A stretch of 64,000 nt of DNA from Zanthoxylum bungeanum (GCA_019454045.1 SKCR01033662.1:143604-207603); one strand, 5' to 3'; shown: positions 1 through 13,011, numbered from the stretch's first letter. Translations and numbers: made by a program. The notes: generated by a model from the sequence alone, not told the origin.

Positions 1-1390
1 TTGGGCCTTTAAATAATTTAATTGGGCCTTTGAGACCCATTAAGATTGGATTTAGAATCTAAGTCTAAAAGGCACATAAATTAGTGTAATTACTTAATTT
101 GGAATTAAATTAGAATTAGTATTGAATACAAATTAAATTGGATTTAAAGTTGTAGTTCGATATAATTCAAGAATACGTACTTTGAGTATTTATTCTTAAA
201 CGAGTTGGACTCGCGCAAATCAAATCGTTGTTTGAACATTGGATGGTCATTAATTCAAAGATTAATTAATTGGATTAGATTGATTGAATAACATGATTTG
301 TGTGAATACATTGATGTATTGTATGAATAATGTATATAAGATGGATATTTGAAGGGTGATGGCAATTTTGGAAATTGTTGTAATAAATTTAGAATTTATT
401 AAATTGGACATGTGTGTCCAGCCTATTATCTCTATTCTTTTTTTATTTCTCTTCTCACTAATTCCCCTCAATGTAAATGAGGTTTCTTTAGAAGTATTAT
501 GTAATTGGGTAGAAGTATGAATAGTGCTAGCGGGAGAGAGGAAAGAGAGAGATTTATTCTAGGAACAAATTTGTTATATATCTATCCGCATATCATTATT
601 AATTTTATTTCGCGCTTTATTATACTTTTAGAATGCATGCTTAAGGGTGTATGATGAGACCTAATCAAATATAATAAATTGGTTGCCAATTTACGCGAAA
701 AACCCTCAATCAAATATTAAGCGTTTTTCCTTCCATTGAGTGGTTCTCTCTCAAGATCCAAGATTGGCATTGGTTTGTTGGCCAAAGTCAAGATCAATGT
801 CCATCGCGGATGTGTTTGAACCACGAAAGCTTTGTTCTATATCGCATGTCTTGGGCGGTTGTGACTTGTTGGCCAAAGTCAAGGTCACCTCTAGTTCATC
901 AACGTGGATTACGAAGCTTTCCCACTGTCAATGGGTCCCGCTTAACTGGAATCATTAAGTTTGTTGAGCCAAAACCAAGGTTTAGTTGATTCAGAGGAAA
1001 AAAGGTTAGGAAATATATTAGATATATTTACATATATTGGATATATGTTTCGGACTTGGAGGTCCACCTACTGGATCTAGGAATTGGATGGGATCCAATT
1101 GATCTTAGAGATCTACCTAGTTAAGTTTCATATAACTTGTTGGCCAAAGTCAAGGTTGTGTGTTATTTAACGGGATCCTAGCCCACTAGGAAACTAGGTT
1201 TCCCGAGTACTCCACAGAGGGTTAGAGGCTCGCCAAAAAATAGTGGGAGAAGAGTATTAAATTTGCAATTTCGTTTAGATACTTGCCAACACGTGCTCTT
1301 TTATTTTATTTATCGTTGTTATAAATATATTAGTTGGACTAATATTTAATATTGCTTTCTTTAAACAGTTGGACTGTATTCAAACAACTT

Positions 1391-1511
1391 CATTTGTAGT
1401 TGGTTATATAGTTGGACTATAGTAATCATTACATTTGAATGTAACTGATCATTTAATTTGTAGTTGATTATATAGTTGGACTATAGTAATCATTACATTT
1501 AATTGTACCTG
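1391..1511 (+). repeat. ~60-bp tandem duplication in the element D leader
   Basis: Two adjacent copies of a ~60-bp AT-rich unit containing ATATAGTTGGACTATAGTAA start near 1391 and 1450 and differ at only a few positions. The core TATAGTTGGACTATA is itself a short inverted repeat. It lies in untranslated leader sequence; no coding role is seen. Confidence 0.8.
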
Positions 1512-1587
1512 AAATCATTGATTGGATAGTTGGAATTTAGCAATCAATATAACTGGAAAGATTAGCGTAAAATGACATAATCCTAAG

Positions 1588-2975
1588 TGACAATGTCTTT
1601 AACGGCTCCAATTTTCCAGATTGGGAGATAAATCTCATAATAGTCCTGGAAGCCGAGAAGTTACTCTATGTCATAGAGAAACCTCTCGGGCCTGAGCGCG
1701 GAGTTGAGCAAATAGTAGAGCATGAGCTTTGGAAGACTCATAGTGATGATAATTTTAGTGCTCAATCTGTCATGCTTGCCGTAATGACTCATTAATTTCG
1801 TTGTCAAAACTAAGGATTAGATCTTTATACCATGATGTTGACATTAAAGGATCTTCATAGATCTAACCTTAGATCTTAGAAGTACGAATTGCAAAAAAGC
1901 TCTTTCGATCGCGTATGTCAGAGGGTACATCTGTCGAGCACTAGGTGTTGCAGATGATTGCTGACATCGAACAGTTAGGTTAGCTGGGCATTACCTACGA
2001 GGCCGAGACTTTCATAGATTTGATCTTACAGTCTCTGCCCGAAAGCTGGGGCGGGTTCATCTTGAACCAAGAGAAAACTCTTGGAGAGTTAATGGCTATG
2101 CTCAAGGAGGCAGAGCCAAAGCTTCTAAAAGGCAAGAAGCGCAAGGCGCATCTTACTTCGACATCCCAGAAGGCCAAGGCTTGGCCAAAGGCTTCTTGGG
2201 ATGTGGAAAAAAGGACAAAGGCAAAATCATCACAGTCTTCTGGGAAGACAAATGACATATCCCAACACGTCTGCCTAAACTGTGGCAAACGGGGTCACTG
2301 GAAGCGTGACTGACGTATGGACAAGGCAGACATGAAGGAAGTGAAGGCGGGCAAGGCTCTGACTTAAGATATGTTTGTTATAAACATATCCACTGCTAGT
2401 TTTAAAATTGGATTTTGATATTGGGTGTGGTATATACATATGTACTGATGTGCATGATCTGTTGATTAGCAGGAGACTGGCTTCAGATGAGATTGACCTG
2501 CGAGTCGGAAACGGGACGAGAGTCGCTATTTTAGTTGTGAGAACCTAAGTTTTGGAACTGCCATTTGGGCATGTACTTAAATTAGGAAACTGTTATTATG
2601 TACCTAGTTTGACTAGAAACATTATCTCTATATCTAGTTAAACCGTTGCGGGTATACCTTTATCTTCCAGAACACTGGGTGTTTTGTTTATAAAGATGAT
2701 ATTGAGATATACACATTAGATGTAAATAACAATATTTATATTTCGAATATAAATGAATCTCAAACATATAACATGACAAACAAAAACTCAAACTGAGTAA
2801 ATCAGATGAGACTTATTTGTGGCATTATCGTCTGGGACGCATTAACAAGACTCGTATATCCACTCTTTTGAAGAATGGATACTTGGACAGATTTGATCCT
2901 AATTCAAATGATGTCTACGAATCTTGTTTATTAGGCAAAGAGCCTAAAACGCCTTTCAGCGGTAAAGGGTGAATG
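1588..2975 (+). pseudogene. Broken copia gag-protease-integrase start (element D)
   Basis: The forward strand keeps the usual order of a Ty1-copia polyprotein. About 1597-1740 encodes the gag N-terminus (FNGSNFPDWEINL, then EAEKLLYVIEKPLG). 2020-2313 encodes the gag C-terminus with a CCHC zinc knuckle (CLNCGKRGHWKRD) whose last cysteine codon is replaced by TGA. Around 2415 a protease-like DIGCGIYICTD replaces the usual D-S/T-G active site. At 2800-2969 lies a GAG-pre-integrase segment (YLWHYRLGRIN). Several stops and frame changes separate the pieces. It encoded the capsid and the start of the enzyme part of a retrotransposon and is clearly dead. Confidence 0.85.
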
Positions 2976-5045
2976 TGTTGGACAATTATGACCCATAGCG
3001 TCACTATTTGTACAGATCATGGTGTTGTTGTACAAATTAACTATGTGAGAAGGAGATTGCACTCTTATCATTTGTGATTAGATCACCTAGATATATAAAA
3101 GATAGGAGGTCTCTGTGATTTGTTCCTAGATTGAGAATGATATGAGACAATATCAGTCCACGAAGGATAAATCATTAAATATCCCTAATCAGAGCATTGT
3201 CGAGATTGGACATCGATAAATGCGTAAAAGACTAGTATTACACTTGTGCGCGTTGTGAGGGCACAACGACATAGTTCTCATATATTTGGGTATAGGATAC
3301 TCATGCAAGTGTAATAGGAGGTTATGTTTTACCGATGGTACGAGAAACAGCTTCGCTCTGGATAGACCCCCTCGGAATTCCATTGGTAGTATGACTATGT
3401 GTCTATGGAAGTCCGAAATCAGGGTATGTGTATTTGGTCTTAACCTGATACTTGCACCTTTAATACTTGCGACAATCAATAAGCTCTGGTTGCGGTCGTC
3501 CAAGACTTTAACAGGTTCTGTGTACGCCAATGCTGGGTATATTGAGAATCGTAGTGTGTTGGGTGTGATGTCAAGACGGAAGTATCACTCCAGTCATAGT
3601 GGAGATGATGTCACGTAGGATACGAGACTGGTGCTCTTAAATGCTGCAGCTATCGGGATATTATGACAAGGTCATGTATATCCGATTATAGAGACTAGTC
3701 ACCAGACATCTGATATGTGCTTCGTACGGGGCAGACACAATTCCAGCCCCAGGCCTAGCACGTGATCATCAGATACTGGATCGACATACATAATACTACG
3801 TATACTACGCCTGATATAGATCGTTTATTCATGTAAGCATGTTTCTGGAGAATTGGGTAGGCATGGCGCTTTGCTAGAAGCCAACATTGTCTTGTAAATC
3901 GGTAAAACGTAGTACTAAGTACTTACGTGTTCGGATAGTCCGACGACTGTATTAACTGTCAACATATCCGGGGATCTCATGGGTCGCTTCCCGAAGATTC
4001 ACCGATGACGTATGACTCACACTTTTAATTAATCTGGGATTAATTAGATGAGAGAGAAAATTAATCTGGGATTAATTGCGGAGATATTTTATCTGGGATA
4101 AAATATCATTTAAAGAGAGATAACAATTAATTTGGAATTAATCGATAAATTAATATATTCGATATATTAATGAAATTGGATTTCGACGCGGAATTTAAAT
4201 TGGATTTTAATTCGGGCGAACGAGTTAATTTAGAATTAATTCGTTAGCGACGTGAATAGTGATTTCGCTAGGCGTAATCATTTAATTGCGTCGCAACGGA
4301 AAATTTGTTAATTTGGAATTAGCGATTCCGAGCCCGGGATTGTTTACAAGCGCATTCGCATTTCGAATTCGAGTGCGGCACGCAAGTCAAATCAAGCGTC
4401 AAATCATTAGTCAAATGAAGCGTCAAATCAAATGTCACTTTGAGTGATGTGACAAGTTGTCACTTGATTGAGTGATGTGAGTGATGGAGGTGGTTGGAAA
4501 GTTAAAAGGCTTGTACCTTTGACTTTTAGAGAATTGAAAATTTGGTATATGCTTAATTAATTTTGGAAATTAAAATATATATACACTTTTTCATTCTCTC
4601 TCCAATTTACGTTTTTTGGGAGCCAAATACACTTCATTCTCTCTTCACCATTTCTTCTCTCTCTCGCCCACTGCCATTGTTTTCTCTTCACTGGTTTCAA
4701 CTCAAACCGTGAGCTAGGAGAGGCAAATGAGTGATTTTGTTGCAAAATCAAAGTGCTAGCACACTCTAGGAGACATACCAAGGTGATAGGGTGGTAGGAT
4801 TTCGTGAGCTTGGAATCCATTTTGGAAGCTTGGAGCTTGAAGATTTCTTGGAGGACAAAGCCGAAAATGGAGCACAAAGAAAACCCCACCATGGCCGAGA
4901 GCTTCACACAACAAGTTAGGAGCATAATATTTTTTTGTTCTTCGTAGCATCCAATCCGTTCGATGTGAGTATGATTCCTCCATACTGTTGTGTATTCACA
5001 TGTGTTTTATGCTTGATTTCATCCTTGGGACCCTAATAGAACCAA
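2976..5045 (+). repeat. Copia LTR, first of three near-identical copies
   Basis: The LTR begins TGTTGGACAATTATGACCC and ends ...AATAGAACCAA, lacking the terminal CA present in its sisters. It closely matches 5345-7405 and 14697-16764. It lies inside the integrase region of element D: left of it is GGTGAATG and right of it GTACGTGCCACC, which continues D's integrase reading. The flanking GAATG and GTACG could be a decayed 5-bp target duplication (3 of 5 bases agree). It contains a run of short hairpins around 4025-4330. Confidence 0.85.
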
Positions 5046-5344
5046 GTACGTGCCACCGAGCTGTTAACCCTCATTCATGGTGACGTATAGGGGCCATGTC
5101 TAGCTAGGTACGGGTGGGTATGGGTACTTCGTAACCTTTACGGATTTTGTTGCATCGCGTTATGGTTATGTGTATCTTATGAAACACAAATCTGAAATCG
5201 TGGCGATGTGATGATCGAATAAATCACATCAGATGATAATCATGCAAATCTTGCTGACGAAAGCATTTCTCTGTAATTTGAGCCAACCGTACATAGTTCG
5301 GGTGTCAGACACTCGAGTGACTGGCTATAGGCCAAGTGGGAGAT
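5046..5344 (+). mobile_element. Mosaic internal fragment between two LTRs
   Basis: This ~300-bp piece is a join of two sources. 5046 to about 5198 matches D's integrase at 16765-16920. From TCGTGGCGATG onward it matches the 3' end of the younger element's internal region at about 14551-14696, including the polypurine tract AAGTGGGAGAT just before the next LTR. Everything between integrase and polypurine tract is missing. The D-flank stretch is therefore present twice in the window, which simple nested insertion does not explain. Confidence 0.8.
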
Positions 5345-7405
5345 TGTTGGACAATTATGACCCATAGCGTCTCTATTTGTATAGATCATGGTGTTGTTGT
5401 ACAAATTAACTATATGACAAAGGAGATTGCACTCTTATCATTTGTGATTAGATCACCTAGATATATAAATGATAGGAGGTCCCTGTGATTTGTTCCTGGA
5501 TTGAGAATGATATAAGACAATATCAGTCCACGAAGGATAAATCATTAAATATCCATAGTCAGAGCATTGTCGAGATTGGACATCGATAAATGCGTAAAAG
5601 ACTAGTATTACACTTGTGCGCGTTGTGAGGGCACAACGGCATAGTTCTCATATATTTGGGTATAGGATACTCATGCAAGTGTAATAGGAGGTGTGTGTTT
5701 ACCGATGGTACGGGAAACAGTTTCGCTCTGGATAGACCCCCTCGGAATTCCATTGGTAGTATGACTAGTGTCTATGGAAGTCCGAAATCAGGGTAGGTGT
5801 ATTTGGTCTTAACCTGAGACTTGCACCGCTAATACTTGCGACAATCAATATACTTTGGTTGCGGTCGTCCAGGACTTTAACAGGTTATGTGTACGCCAAT
5901 GCTGGGTATATTGAGAATCGTAGTGTGTTGGGTGTGATGTCAAGACGAAAGTATCACTCCAGGCATAGTGGAGATGATGTCACGTAGGATACGGGATGGT
6001 GCTCTTAAATGCTATAGCTATCGGGATATTATGACAAGGTCATGTATATCCGATTATAGACACTAGTCACAAGACATCCGACATGTGCTTCGTACGGGGG
6101 GCAGACACAATTCCAGCCCTAGGCCTAGCACGTGATCATCCGATACTGGATTGACATACACAATTCTATGTATACCGCGTCTGATATAGATCGCTTATTC
6201 CTGTAAGCATGTTTCTGGAGAATTTGGTAGGCATGGCGCTTTGCTAGTCTTGTAAATCGGTAAAACGTAGTACTAGGTACTTACGTGTTCGGATAGTCCG
6301 ACGACCGTATTTACTGCCAACATATCCGGGGATCTCATGGGTCGCTTCCCGAAGATTCACCGATGACGTATGACTTGCACTTTTAATTAATCTGGGATTA
6401 ATTAGATGAGAGAGAAAATTACTCTGGGATTAATTGCGGAGATATTTTATCTGGGATAAAATATCATTTAAAGAGAGATAACGATTAATTTGGAATTAAT
6501 CGACAAATTAATATATTCGATATATTAAACGAAATTGGATTTCGACGCGGAATTAAAAATGGATTTTAATTCGGACGAACGAGTTAATTTAGAATTAATT
6601 CGTTAGCGACGTGAATAGTGATTTCACTAGGCGTAATCATTTAATTGTGTCGCAACGGAAAATTCATTAATTTGGAATTAGTGAACCCGAGCCCGGGAGA
6701 TGTTTTGCAAGCGCATTCGCATTTCGAATTCGAGTGCGGCACGCAAGTCACATCAAGCGTCATATCATTAGTCACATCAAACGTCAAATCAAATGTCACT
6801 TTGAGTGATGTGACAAGTTGTCACTTGATTGAGTGATGTGAGTGATGGAGGTGGTTGGAAAGTTAAAAGGCTTGTACCTTTGACTTTTAGATAATTGAAA
6901 ATTTGGTATATGCTTAATTAATTTTGGAAATTAAAATATATATAGACTTTTTCATTCTCTCTCCAATTTACGTTTTTTGGGAGCCAAATACACTTCATTC
7001 TCTCTTCACAATTTCTTCTCTCTCTCGCCCACTGCCATTGTTTTCTCTTCACTGGTTTCAACTCAAACCGTGAGCTAGGAGAGGCAAATGAGTGATTTTG
7101 TTGAGAAATCAAAGTGTTAGCACACTCTATGAGACATACCAGGGTGATAGGGTAGTGATTTCGTGAGCTTGGAATCCATTTGGAAGCTTGGCGCTTGAAG
7201 ATTTCTTGGATGACAAAGTCGAAAAATGGAGCACAAAGAAACCCCACCATGGCCGAGAGCTTCACCAACAAGTTAGGACCAGAATTTTTTTGTTCTTCGT
7301 AGCATCCAATCCGTTCGATGTGAGTATGATTCCTCCATACTTTGTTGTGTATTCACATGTGTTTTATGCTTGATTTCATCATTGGGACCTTAATAGAAAC
7401 CAACA
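5345..7405 (+). repeat. 5' LTR of copia element B
   Basis: It starts TGTTGGACAATTATGACC directly after a polypurine-like AAGTGGGAGAT of the preceding fragment and ends AAACCAACA directly before the primer-binding site. It is 2061 bp, near-identical to 14697-16764. The hairpin run seen in its sisters lies at about 6383-6620. Confidence 0.9.
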
Positions 7406-7406
7406 A

Positions 7407-7418
7407 TGGTATCAGAGC
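7407..7418 (+). other. Primer-binding site of element B (initiator tRNA-Met type)
   Basis: TGGTATCAGAGCC follows one base after the LTR end CCAACA. This is the standard plant copia sequence complementary to the 3' end of initiator tRNA-Met, and it fixes the element's orientation and LTR boundary. Confidence 0.93.
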
Positions 7419-9290
7419 CAATATTGAGCATGAAATTGATTTAGGGTTAAAATTGGGCAAAATTGATTTTGAGCATGTATAATGAATTGGATGAATTAGT
7501 ATGCTTAATTGATGTTTAATTAGGATTGATTAGATCAATTTGAAGAAGAAATTGTGTTGGAACAAATTTCCCCAATTTTTGAGGCTTGGCCGAAAATAGA
7601 GAAGCTCTAAATTGTCTTGGATTTTGATTTTTGATCATTGGATGTGTTGGAAATCATTTGGGGATATTGATTTAATGTTGAATTGAATTTAATTGGATTG
7701 AATTTGATTTGGGCATAAATTTCCCCTTGGCCGAGACATGTAGCATGGTATATGGGTTTGATTTTAATCAAAATGTGTTGGACATGTGATGATGAAAATG
7801 AACATGATTAATTGGGCTAATTGGTGTGTTTGGAAATATTGAATTGGGTAATTAATTATGTAATACACTTTTGGATAATTGAATTGTGAAATTGGATTTT
7901 GTAATTTAATTATTTTGGGCAATTTTAGAAATTGGGCTTGTTATGTTGTTTTTTGGGTTTATTGGGTTTGGTTGTACCAAGTTAGGTTTAGGCCAAATGG
8001 ATTGGATCCAATTGGGCCCAAAACCGCATCCATAAAGCCTAAATGCGACTAATGGACCTTTAAAGTTTAATTGGGCCTAATGGGCCAAAATTGATTTATG
8101 GGCTTATGGGGTAATTCCCGGATTGGATTTTGGTTATTCGGTTTGAACCGAGTTGACCAAAAGTCCACACCTTAAGAAATTAATTAAAAGCCCATTGGAC
8201 TTTAATTAAATTGACGTTGGACGTTAATCGGGCTTTGAGACCCGTAACGATTAATTTGGAATTTGAATCGTAAATTTCATTAATAAAGTGTGTTATTTAA
8301 TTTGGAATTAAATGGTGAATTAGTATTAAATACAAATTGAATTGGATTTAATTGTGTAGTTTAATTTAATTTGAGAATTCGTACTTTGAGTACTTATTCG
8401 CAAAACGAGTTTGACTCGAGCAAAATCAAATCATTGTTTGAACATTGGATGTCACTAATTATCAGATTAATTAATTGGATTAGATTGATTGATAACATGC
8501 TTGTGTGAATACATGATTTTGATGCATGAATAATGTATATCGGATGGATATTAGAAAGGTGGGGCAATTTTAGAAATTGTTGTAATAAATTTGATTTATT
8601 AATTGGACTTGTGGTGTCCAGCCTTATCACCTCCATACTCTTTGTATTCTCTTCTCACCTATTCCCCTCAATGTAAATGAGGTTTCTTTAGAAGTGTAGT
8701 GTAACGGGTAGAAGTGATACTTGTGCTAGCGGGAGAGAGAAAGGGAGAGATTTGATCTAGGATCAATGTGTAAAATATCCATCCACATATCATTATTATT
8801 TATTTATACGCGCTTTATTATGTATTTAGAATGCATGTTTAAGGGTGTATGATGATGAGACCTTAACAAAGATAATAAATTGGTTGCCAATTTGCACTCG
8901 AAAAACCCTCAAACAATATTAAGCGTTTTTCCTTCCATTGAGTGATTCCCACTCAAGATCCGAGACTGGCATTGGCTTGTTGGCCAAAGTCAAGGCCTTT
9001 GTCCGTCGAGGATGTGTTTTAATCACGAAGGCTTTGTTACATATTGGTGTCTTGTCCAAGTTGTGGTTTGTTGGCCAAATTCAAGACCACTTCTTGTCCA
9101 TCGACATTGATTACGAAGCTTTCCATGGTCAATGGGTCGCGCTTAACTGGGATCACTAAGTTTGTTGTGCCAAAGCCAAGGCTTAGTTGATTCATAGAAA
9201 AAAGGTTAGGTAATACATTGGATGTATTGGCATATATAAGATATATGTTTCGGACTTGGATGTCCCCCTACCGAATCAGAACTAAGGATT
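7419..9290 (+). other. Noncoding leader of element B
   Basis: A ~1.9-kb AT-rich stretch between primer site and gag remnant, with no supportable reading frame. It is rich in AATTGGATT-type short palindromes. It matches 1-1290 in the D leader from about 8200 onward and shares the TTGTTGGCCAAAGTCAAG motif (8977 and, with one mismatch, 9068). Confidence 0.75.
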
Positions 9291-9359
9291 AGATCCTTAA
9301 AGTATGATACTGAAATTGAATGATCTTCATGAATCTATACTTAGATTTTAGAAGTACTA

Positions 9360-10872
9360 AATTGCAATAAATAACTCTTGGAGAGTTAATGACTATTCTC
9401 AAGGAGACAAAGTCAAAGTTTGCAATTAGGCAAGTAGCGCAAGGTGCACATTACTTCGATATTCTAGAAACCCGAAGCTTGGCCAAAGGCTTTTGGAATA
9501 TGAAAATGGCAAAGGCAATATCATTATAATCTTCTAGGAAGATAAATGACATATCCCAAAATGTCTGCCTAAAATGTGGCAAATGGGATCGCGGAAGCGT
9601 GACTACCGTTTGGACAAAGCAGACATGAAGGAATTGAAGACTGGACAAGGCTCCGACTTTAAATATGTTTGTCAACATTATGTTCACTACTAGTATTAAA
9701 ATCAGATTTTAAATACTAAGTGTGGAACATAAAATATATAAACTGATGTTCAGAATCCGCTATGAGCAGGATACTGACTTCAGATTGAGATTAATCTGCG
9801 AATTGGAAACGGGACGAAAGTCACTAATTCAACCGTAGATACCTAAGTTTAGGAACTACTTCGGGGGTGTGTACTTAAATTAGGAAACTGTTATAATGTA
9901 ACTAGTTGACTAGATACATTATCTTTATATCAGTGTTTAACCCGCTGCGGGTGAACCTTTATATTCTAAAACACTAAAGTGTTTTATTTTATAAAGATAA
10001 TATGAGATAAACACATTAGATGTGAATAACAGAATTTATATTTTGAATATAAATGAATCTCAAACATATAACATAACAAACAAATAGCTCATACTAATTT
10101 GATCAGAAGAAACTAATTGTGGCGTTTGTTGTCTGGGACACAATTAAACAAGAATCGTATATCCACACTTTTGAAGAGTGGGTACTCGGACTAATTTGAT
10201 TCCATTCAAATAAGTCTACGAATCTAGTTTATTGGGCAAAGTGCCCTAAAACACTATTTACTTGGTAAAAGTGTAAATGCCACCGATCTGTTAGCCCTAG
10301 TTCATAGTGAAGCAAGTGGGCCCATGTCTAGCTAGGCTAGAGGTGGATATGAATATTTCGTGACCTTTACGGATGTGGCATCGCGTTATGGTTATGTGTT
10401 TCTTTTGAAGAACACAAATCGGAAACTTTTAAAGTTTCGACACGTAATAGACAAACAGATCGGCTAAAGTATTAAACTGTCACAGTTAGACCGTAATGGA
10501 AAATACTTAAGCAATAAGTTTCTAATATACTTGAAAGAGTAAGGTATTCTTTCAAAAGAGGACTCCTCCCGGAACACGTCAGTTTGACGGTGCATCCGAA
10601 CTGAGTAACCGAATTTTGTTGGACATGATAAAGTTAATCATGAGTCGCTCTGAGCTACCATTTCCTTCAACGGATAAGCATAAATAGTGCAGAACTTATT
10701 TTGAATAAGGTTCCATTAAAATCTGTTGGACAGATTTCATATTAGATATGAACGGGAAAGAAATTGGGTTTCTTATTCCTGTAAATTTGGGAATGCTAGG
10801 CATATGTTTGGATGATACCAAACTAAAACCCAAATTGGATAAGTGCCAATTGTAGGTTATCCTAGGGATACC
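9360..10872 (+). pseudogene. Broken gag-protease-integrase of element B, left of the solo LTR
   Basis: Most of gag is deleted: sequence matching D's gag C-terminus resumes at CTCTTGGAGAGTTAATG (about 9369) and runs through a decayed zinc knuckle near 9566-9610. Protease, pre-integrase (about 10100-10270) and integrase (10274-10860, with the block ending in a GYPRDT reading) follow in several frames. The reading is interrupted at 10872 by the Athila-like solo LTR and resumes at 13012. There is no intact ORF. Confidence 0.75.
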
Positions 10873-13006
10873 TGATGAGTGGTATTTCTATCACTATTTC
10901 CCACTCATTTAACCTAATATTTTGTATAGTTCTTGAGTCTTGTGAATATTTTGATGTGTTTTGTGTTATTTTGTAGATAAATAAAGTTCAGGACATTCTG
11001 GAGGTGATTTGGGGCCAAAACAGTGAAAATGGACGAAAAGGGCATTTGTGGTAATTTCCCACGTCGCGACGCCCCGCATGCGCTGAATCTGCTAACATGC
11101 GCCGGGTCAACGTGTCAGAATTTGAGAAGTTTGACTTTGCTAACGTGCGCCGTGCCACGTGTCACCATCACAGCCGATCTGCTAACGTGCACCGTGACAC
11201 GTGTCATCATCCTACGGTGCCGACAAATACTATTTACACGTGTGCCACGTGTCATCCTACGTGTCGCCACGTCTTCCGGTCAACGAGTCAACTCTTCCAC
11301 GCGGCTTGCCACGTCATCATCCACGTCATCAGGTCAACCGAGTCAACATGCCACGTCATCATCAGCCAATCACAGCGTGACACGTGTCACAATCATATGG
11401 TGCCGACAATTAATCTCAGACGCTTTGCCACGTCATCGCCACGTCAGCATAATAATTGAGCTCTAGCCGCGCCTCGCCACGTGTCGCCTTATCTTCTTAT
11501 CCGAATCGCCACGTGTCAAGCTGTCATTGTGCCACGCCTCACTGTTCCAGCGTCGCGACGCTGAAGCCCTTGGCGTCGCGACGCCGAAGCCTACCCGCGC
11601 CTATAAATTGAGCTCGAGATTTCAGAATTCAGTACACCTTCATCTCTCTTAAATTCTTTCTAAAGAGAGAGTTTCTCTCTCTAGAGTCTTTAGTTTTTTT
11701 TAGTTTTTATTTTTAGTTTTTATTTTTGTAAATAATTTTAATTACGTTTTGTAATAATAGTAATTTAATTTTTAATTTTTACTTTTTACAGTTTTTACTA
11801 TTCACCATGATAAGGTAACTTCCTCACCTATGGTGAAAGGTAATTCTTTTACTGTTACTATTTAGAGTTAATCTCCCTAAAAAAATAATATATTTACTAT
11901 TTAAAATACTGACTTAAAAAGGATACGCTATATTGGTCGGTTGGTAATTTAATTTTAATCTGGTTTTAAACCTGACTAATCAAGGATACCGCCAGATTGG
12001 TCGGTTGGTAATTTAATTTTGGTTCCGCCTTTATGGCTGGTTGGACTTAATTTGACTTAATCAGGATACCGCCAGATTGGTCGGTTGGTAATATTATCAC
12101 AAGTTTATATATTATTTTATGGGAGATATCTAAATTAGTAGTAGTAAAAGTAATTCCTTTTACCTTAGCATTTTATTGTAATTTACTTTTCAGCTTTTAT
12201 TTTATGTCTTTTAATTTTCAGCATTTTTACTTTATGTCTTTTACTTTTATGTTTTTACTAGCCCTAGTTATGTGTTAGTTATCTAGGGTTGTGATGAATT
12301 CTAATATCACCGGTTTATAAGGGGTTATTTTATAGTTTGGGTAATTTAAAGGTTTACTTATTAAGTCTTAAGCTTAATGCTTCTTGTTGTTTGATCACCA
12401 ATAAGATTGATGTGGTAAATCTAAAATGAACTAGACATAGGGATTTTAGGTTTCAGCCTTAGACTTAATAGCTCACGATCTTCTTTGAGGATAGATAACC
12501 CTTTAATAGATTTCCTTACAGGATAGGAATATACCTGTCGGGCGGGGGTAGCCATAATTGGAACTTAAACTTAATGAATCCAGATAATTTGGTTGACATA
12601 GACATATGGTTCAATTGGGTTAAACTGAGTATTTGCGTCTGACCATCGACATAGGCTTTTGCATAATTTAGTGTTCCAGGTTAGTAAACTGATTTATTAC
12701 ACAAACATAAAATAACCACTTCATCTTTTAAATGATATTAGAATGATTCACAACCCTAGATCTTTGTGTCTTTTGTTATTTTCCTTAGTATTTTCTTTTG
12801 TCTTTTTATTTATTTATTTATTTTGCAAAACTACAATCAACCAAATCAACCAAGCAATCATTCTCTTATCCCTCAATTAGATATCTGTAATAAATAGATT
12901 CAATAATTAAAACAACAGTAGGAATTAAGTCCTCGTGGGATCGATATTTTTATACTACTTGAACGATACGTGCGCTTGCGTTATACGCGTGTGTTTACGC
13001 CGGTCA
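10873..13006 (+). repeat. Solo LTR of an Athila/Tat-like Ty3-gypsy family with perfect ATACC target duplication
   Basis: The 2134-bp LTR runs TGATGAGTGG...GCCGGTCA and is flanked on both sides by ATACC (10868-10872 and 13007-13011). No internal sequence remains, as expected from LTR-LTR recombination. The same LTR, inverted, bounds the LOG-carrying element at 31410-39417. It contains a dense block of CACGTG motifs (11050-11520), a TATA box (TATAAATT, 11602-11609) and the palindrome GGCGTCGCGACGCC. ORFs through the CACGTG block are low-complexity artefacts. Confidence 0.93.
11602..11609 (+). promoter_or_regulatory. TATA box of the Athila-like LTR promoter
   Basis: CCTATAAATT sits after the GC-rich CACGTG block and before a CT-rich presumed transcript start (TCATCTCTCTTAAATTC). 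The same box is kept in the two other LTR copies, inverted, at 38614-38621 and 32734-32741. Confidence 0.65.
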
Positions 13007-13011
13007 ATACC

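Larger units (their letters stand above)
1..2975 (+). mobile_element. Left part of old Ty1-copia element D (leader, gag, protease, start of integrase)
   Basis: This is the 5' internal half of a copia retrotransposon whose 5' LTR lies to the left of the window. Positions 1-1560 are a long noncoding leader matching the leader of the younger relative at about 8200-9290. After it come gag, protease and GAG-pre-integrase remnants. The reading is cut at 2975 by an inserted LTR and resumes at 16765, so the two pieces are one element split by a nested insertion. The leader holds three copies of TTGTTGGCCAAAGTCAAG (775, 866, 1137) and a ~60-bp tandem duplication at 1391-1511. All frames are broken, so it is a fossil. 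Confidence 0.85.

Noticed and set aside
3189..3618. ORFs on both strands in the copia LTR, repeated at 5559 and 14911
   Set aside because: They lie wholly inside an LTR, differ in length between copies by indels and have no family features.
4557..4983. 122-aa and similar minus-strand ORFs near the LTR 3' end
   Set aside because: They lie inside the LTR with CT-rich start-region sequence; copies at 6918 and 16277 are frameshifted relative to each other.
11023..11466. 147-aa and 120-aa ORFs in the solo LTR, with matching ORFs in the other LTRs
   Set aside because: They run through the CACGTG-rich repeat block, are low in complexity and occur in overlapping frames; LTR promoter DNA, not protein.
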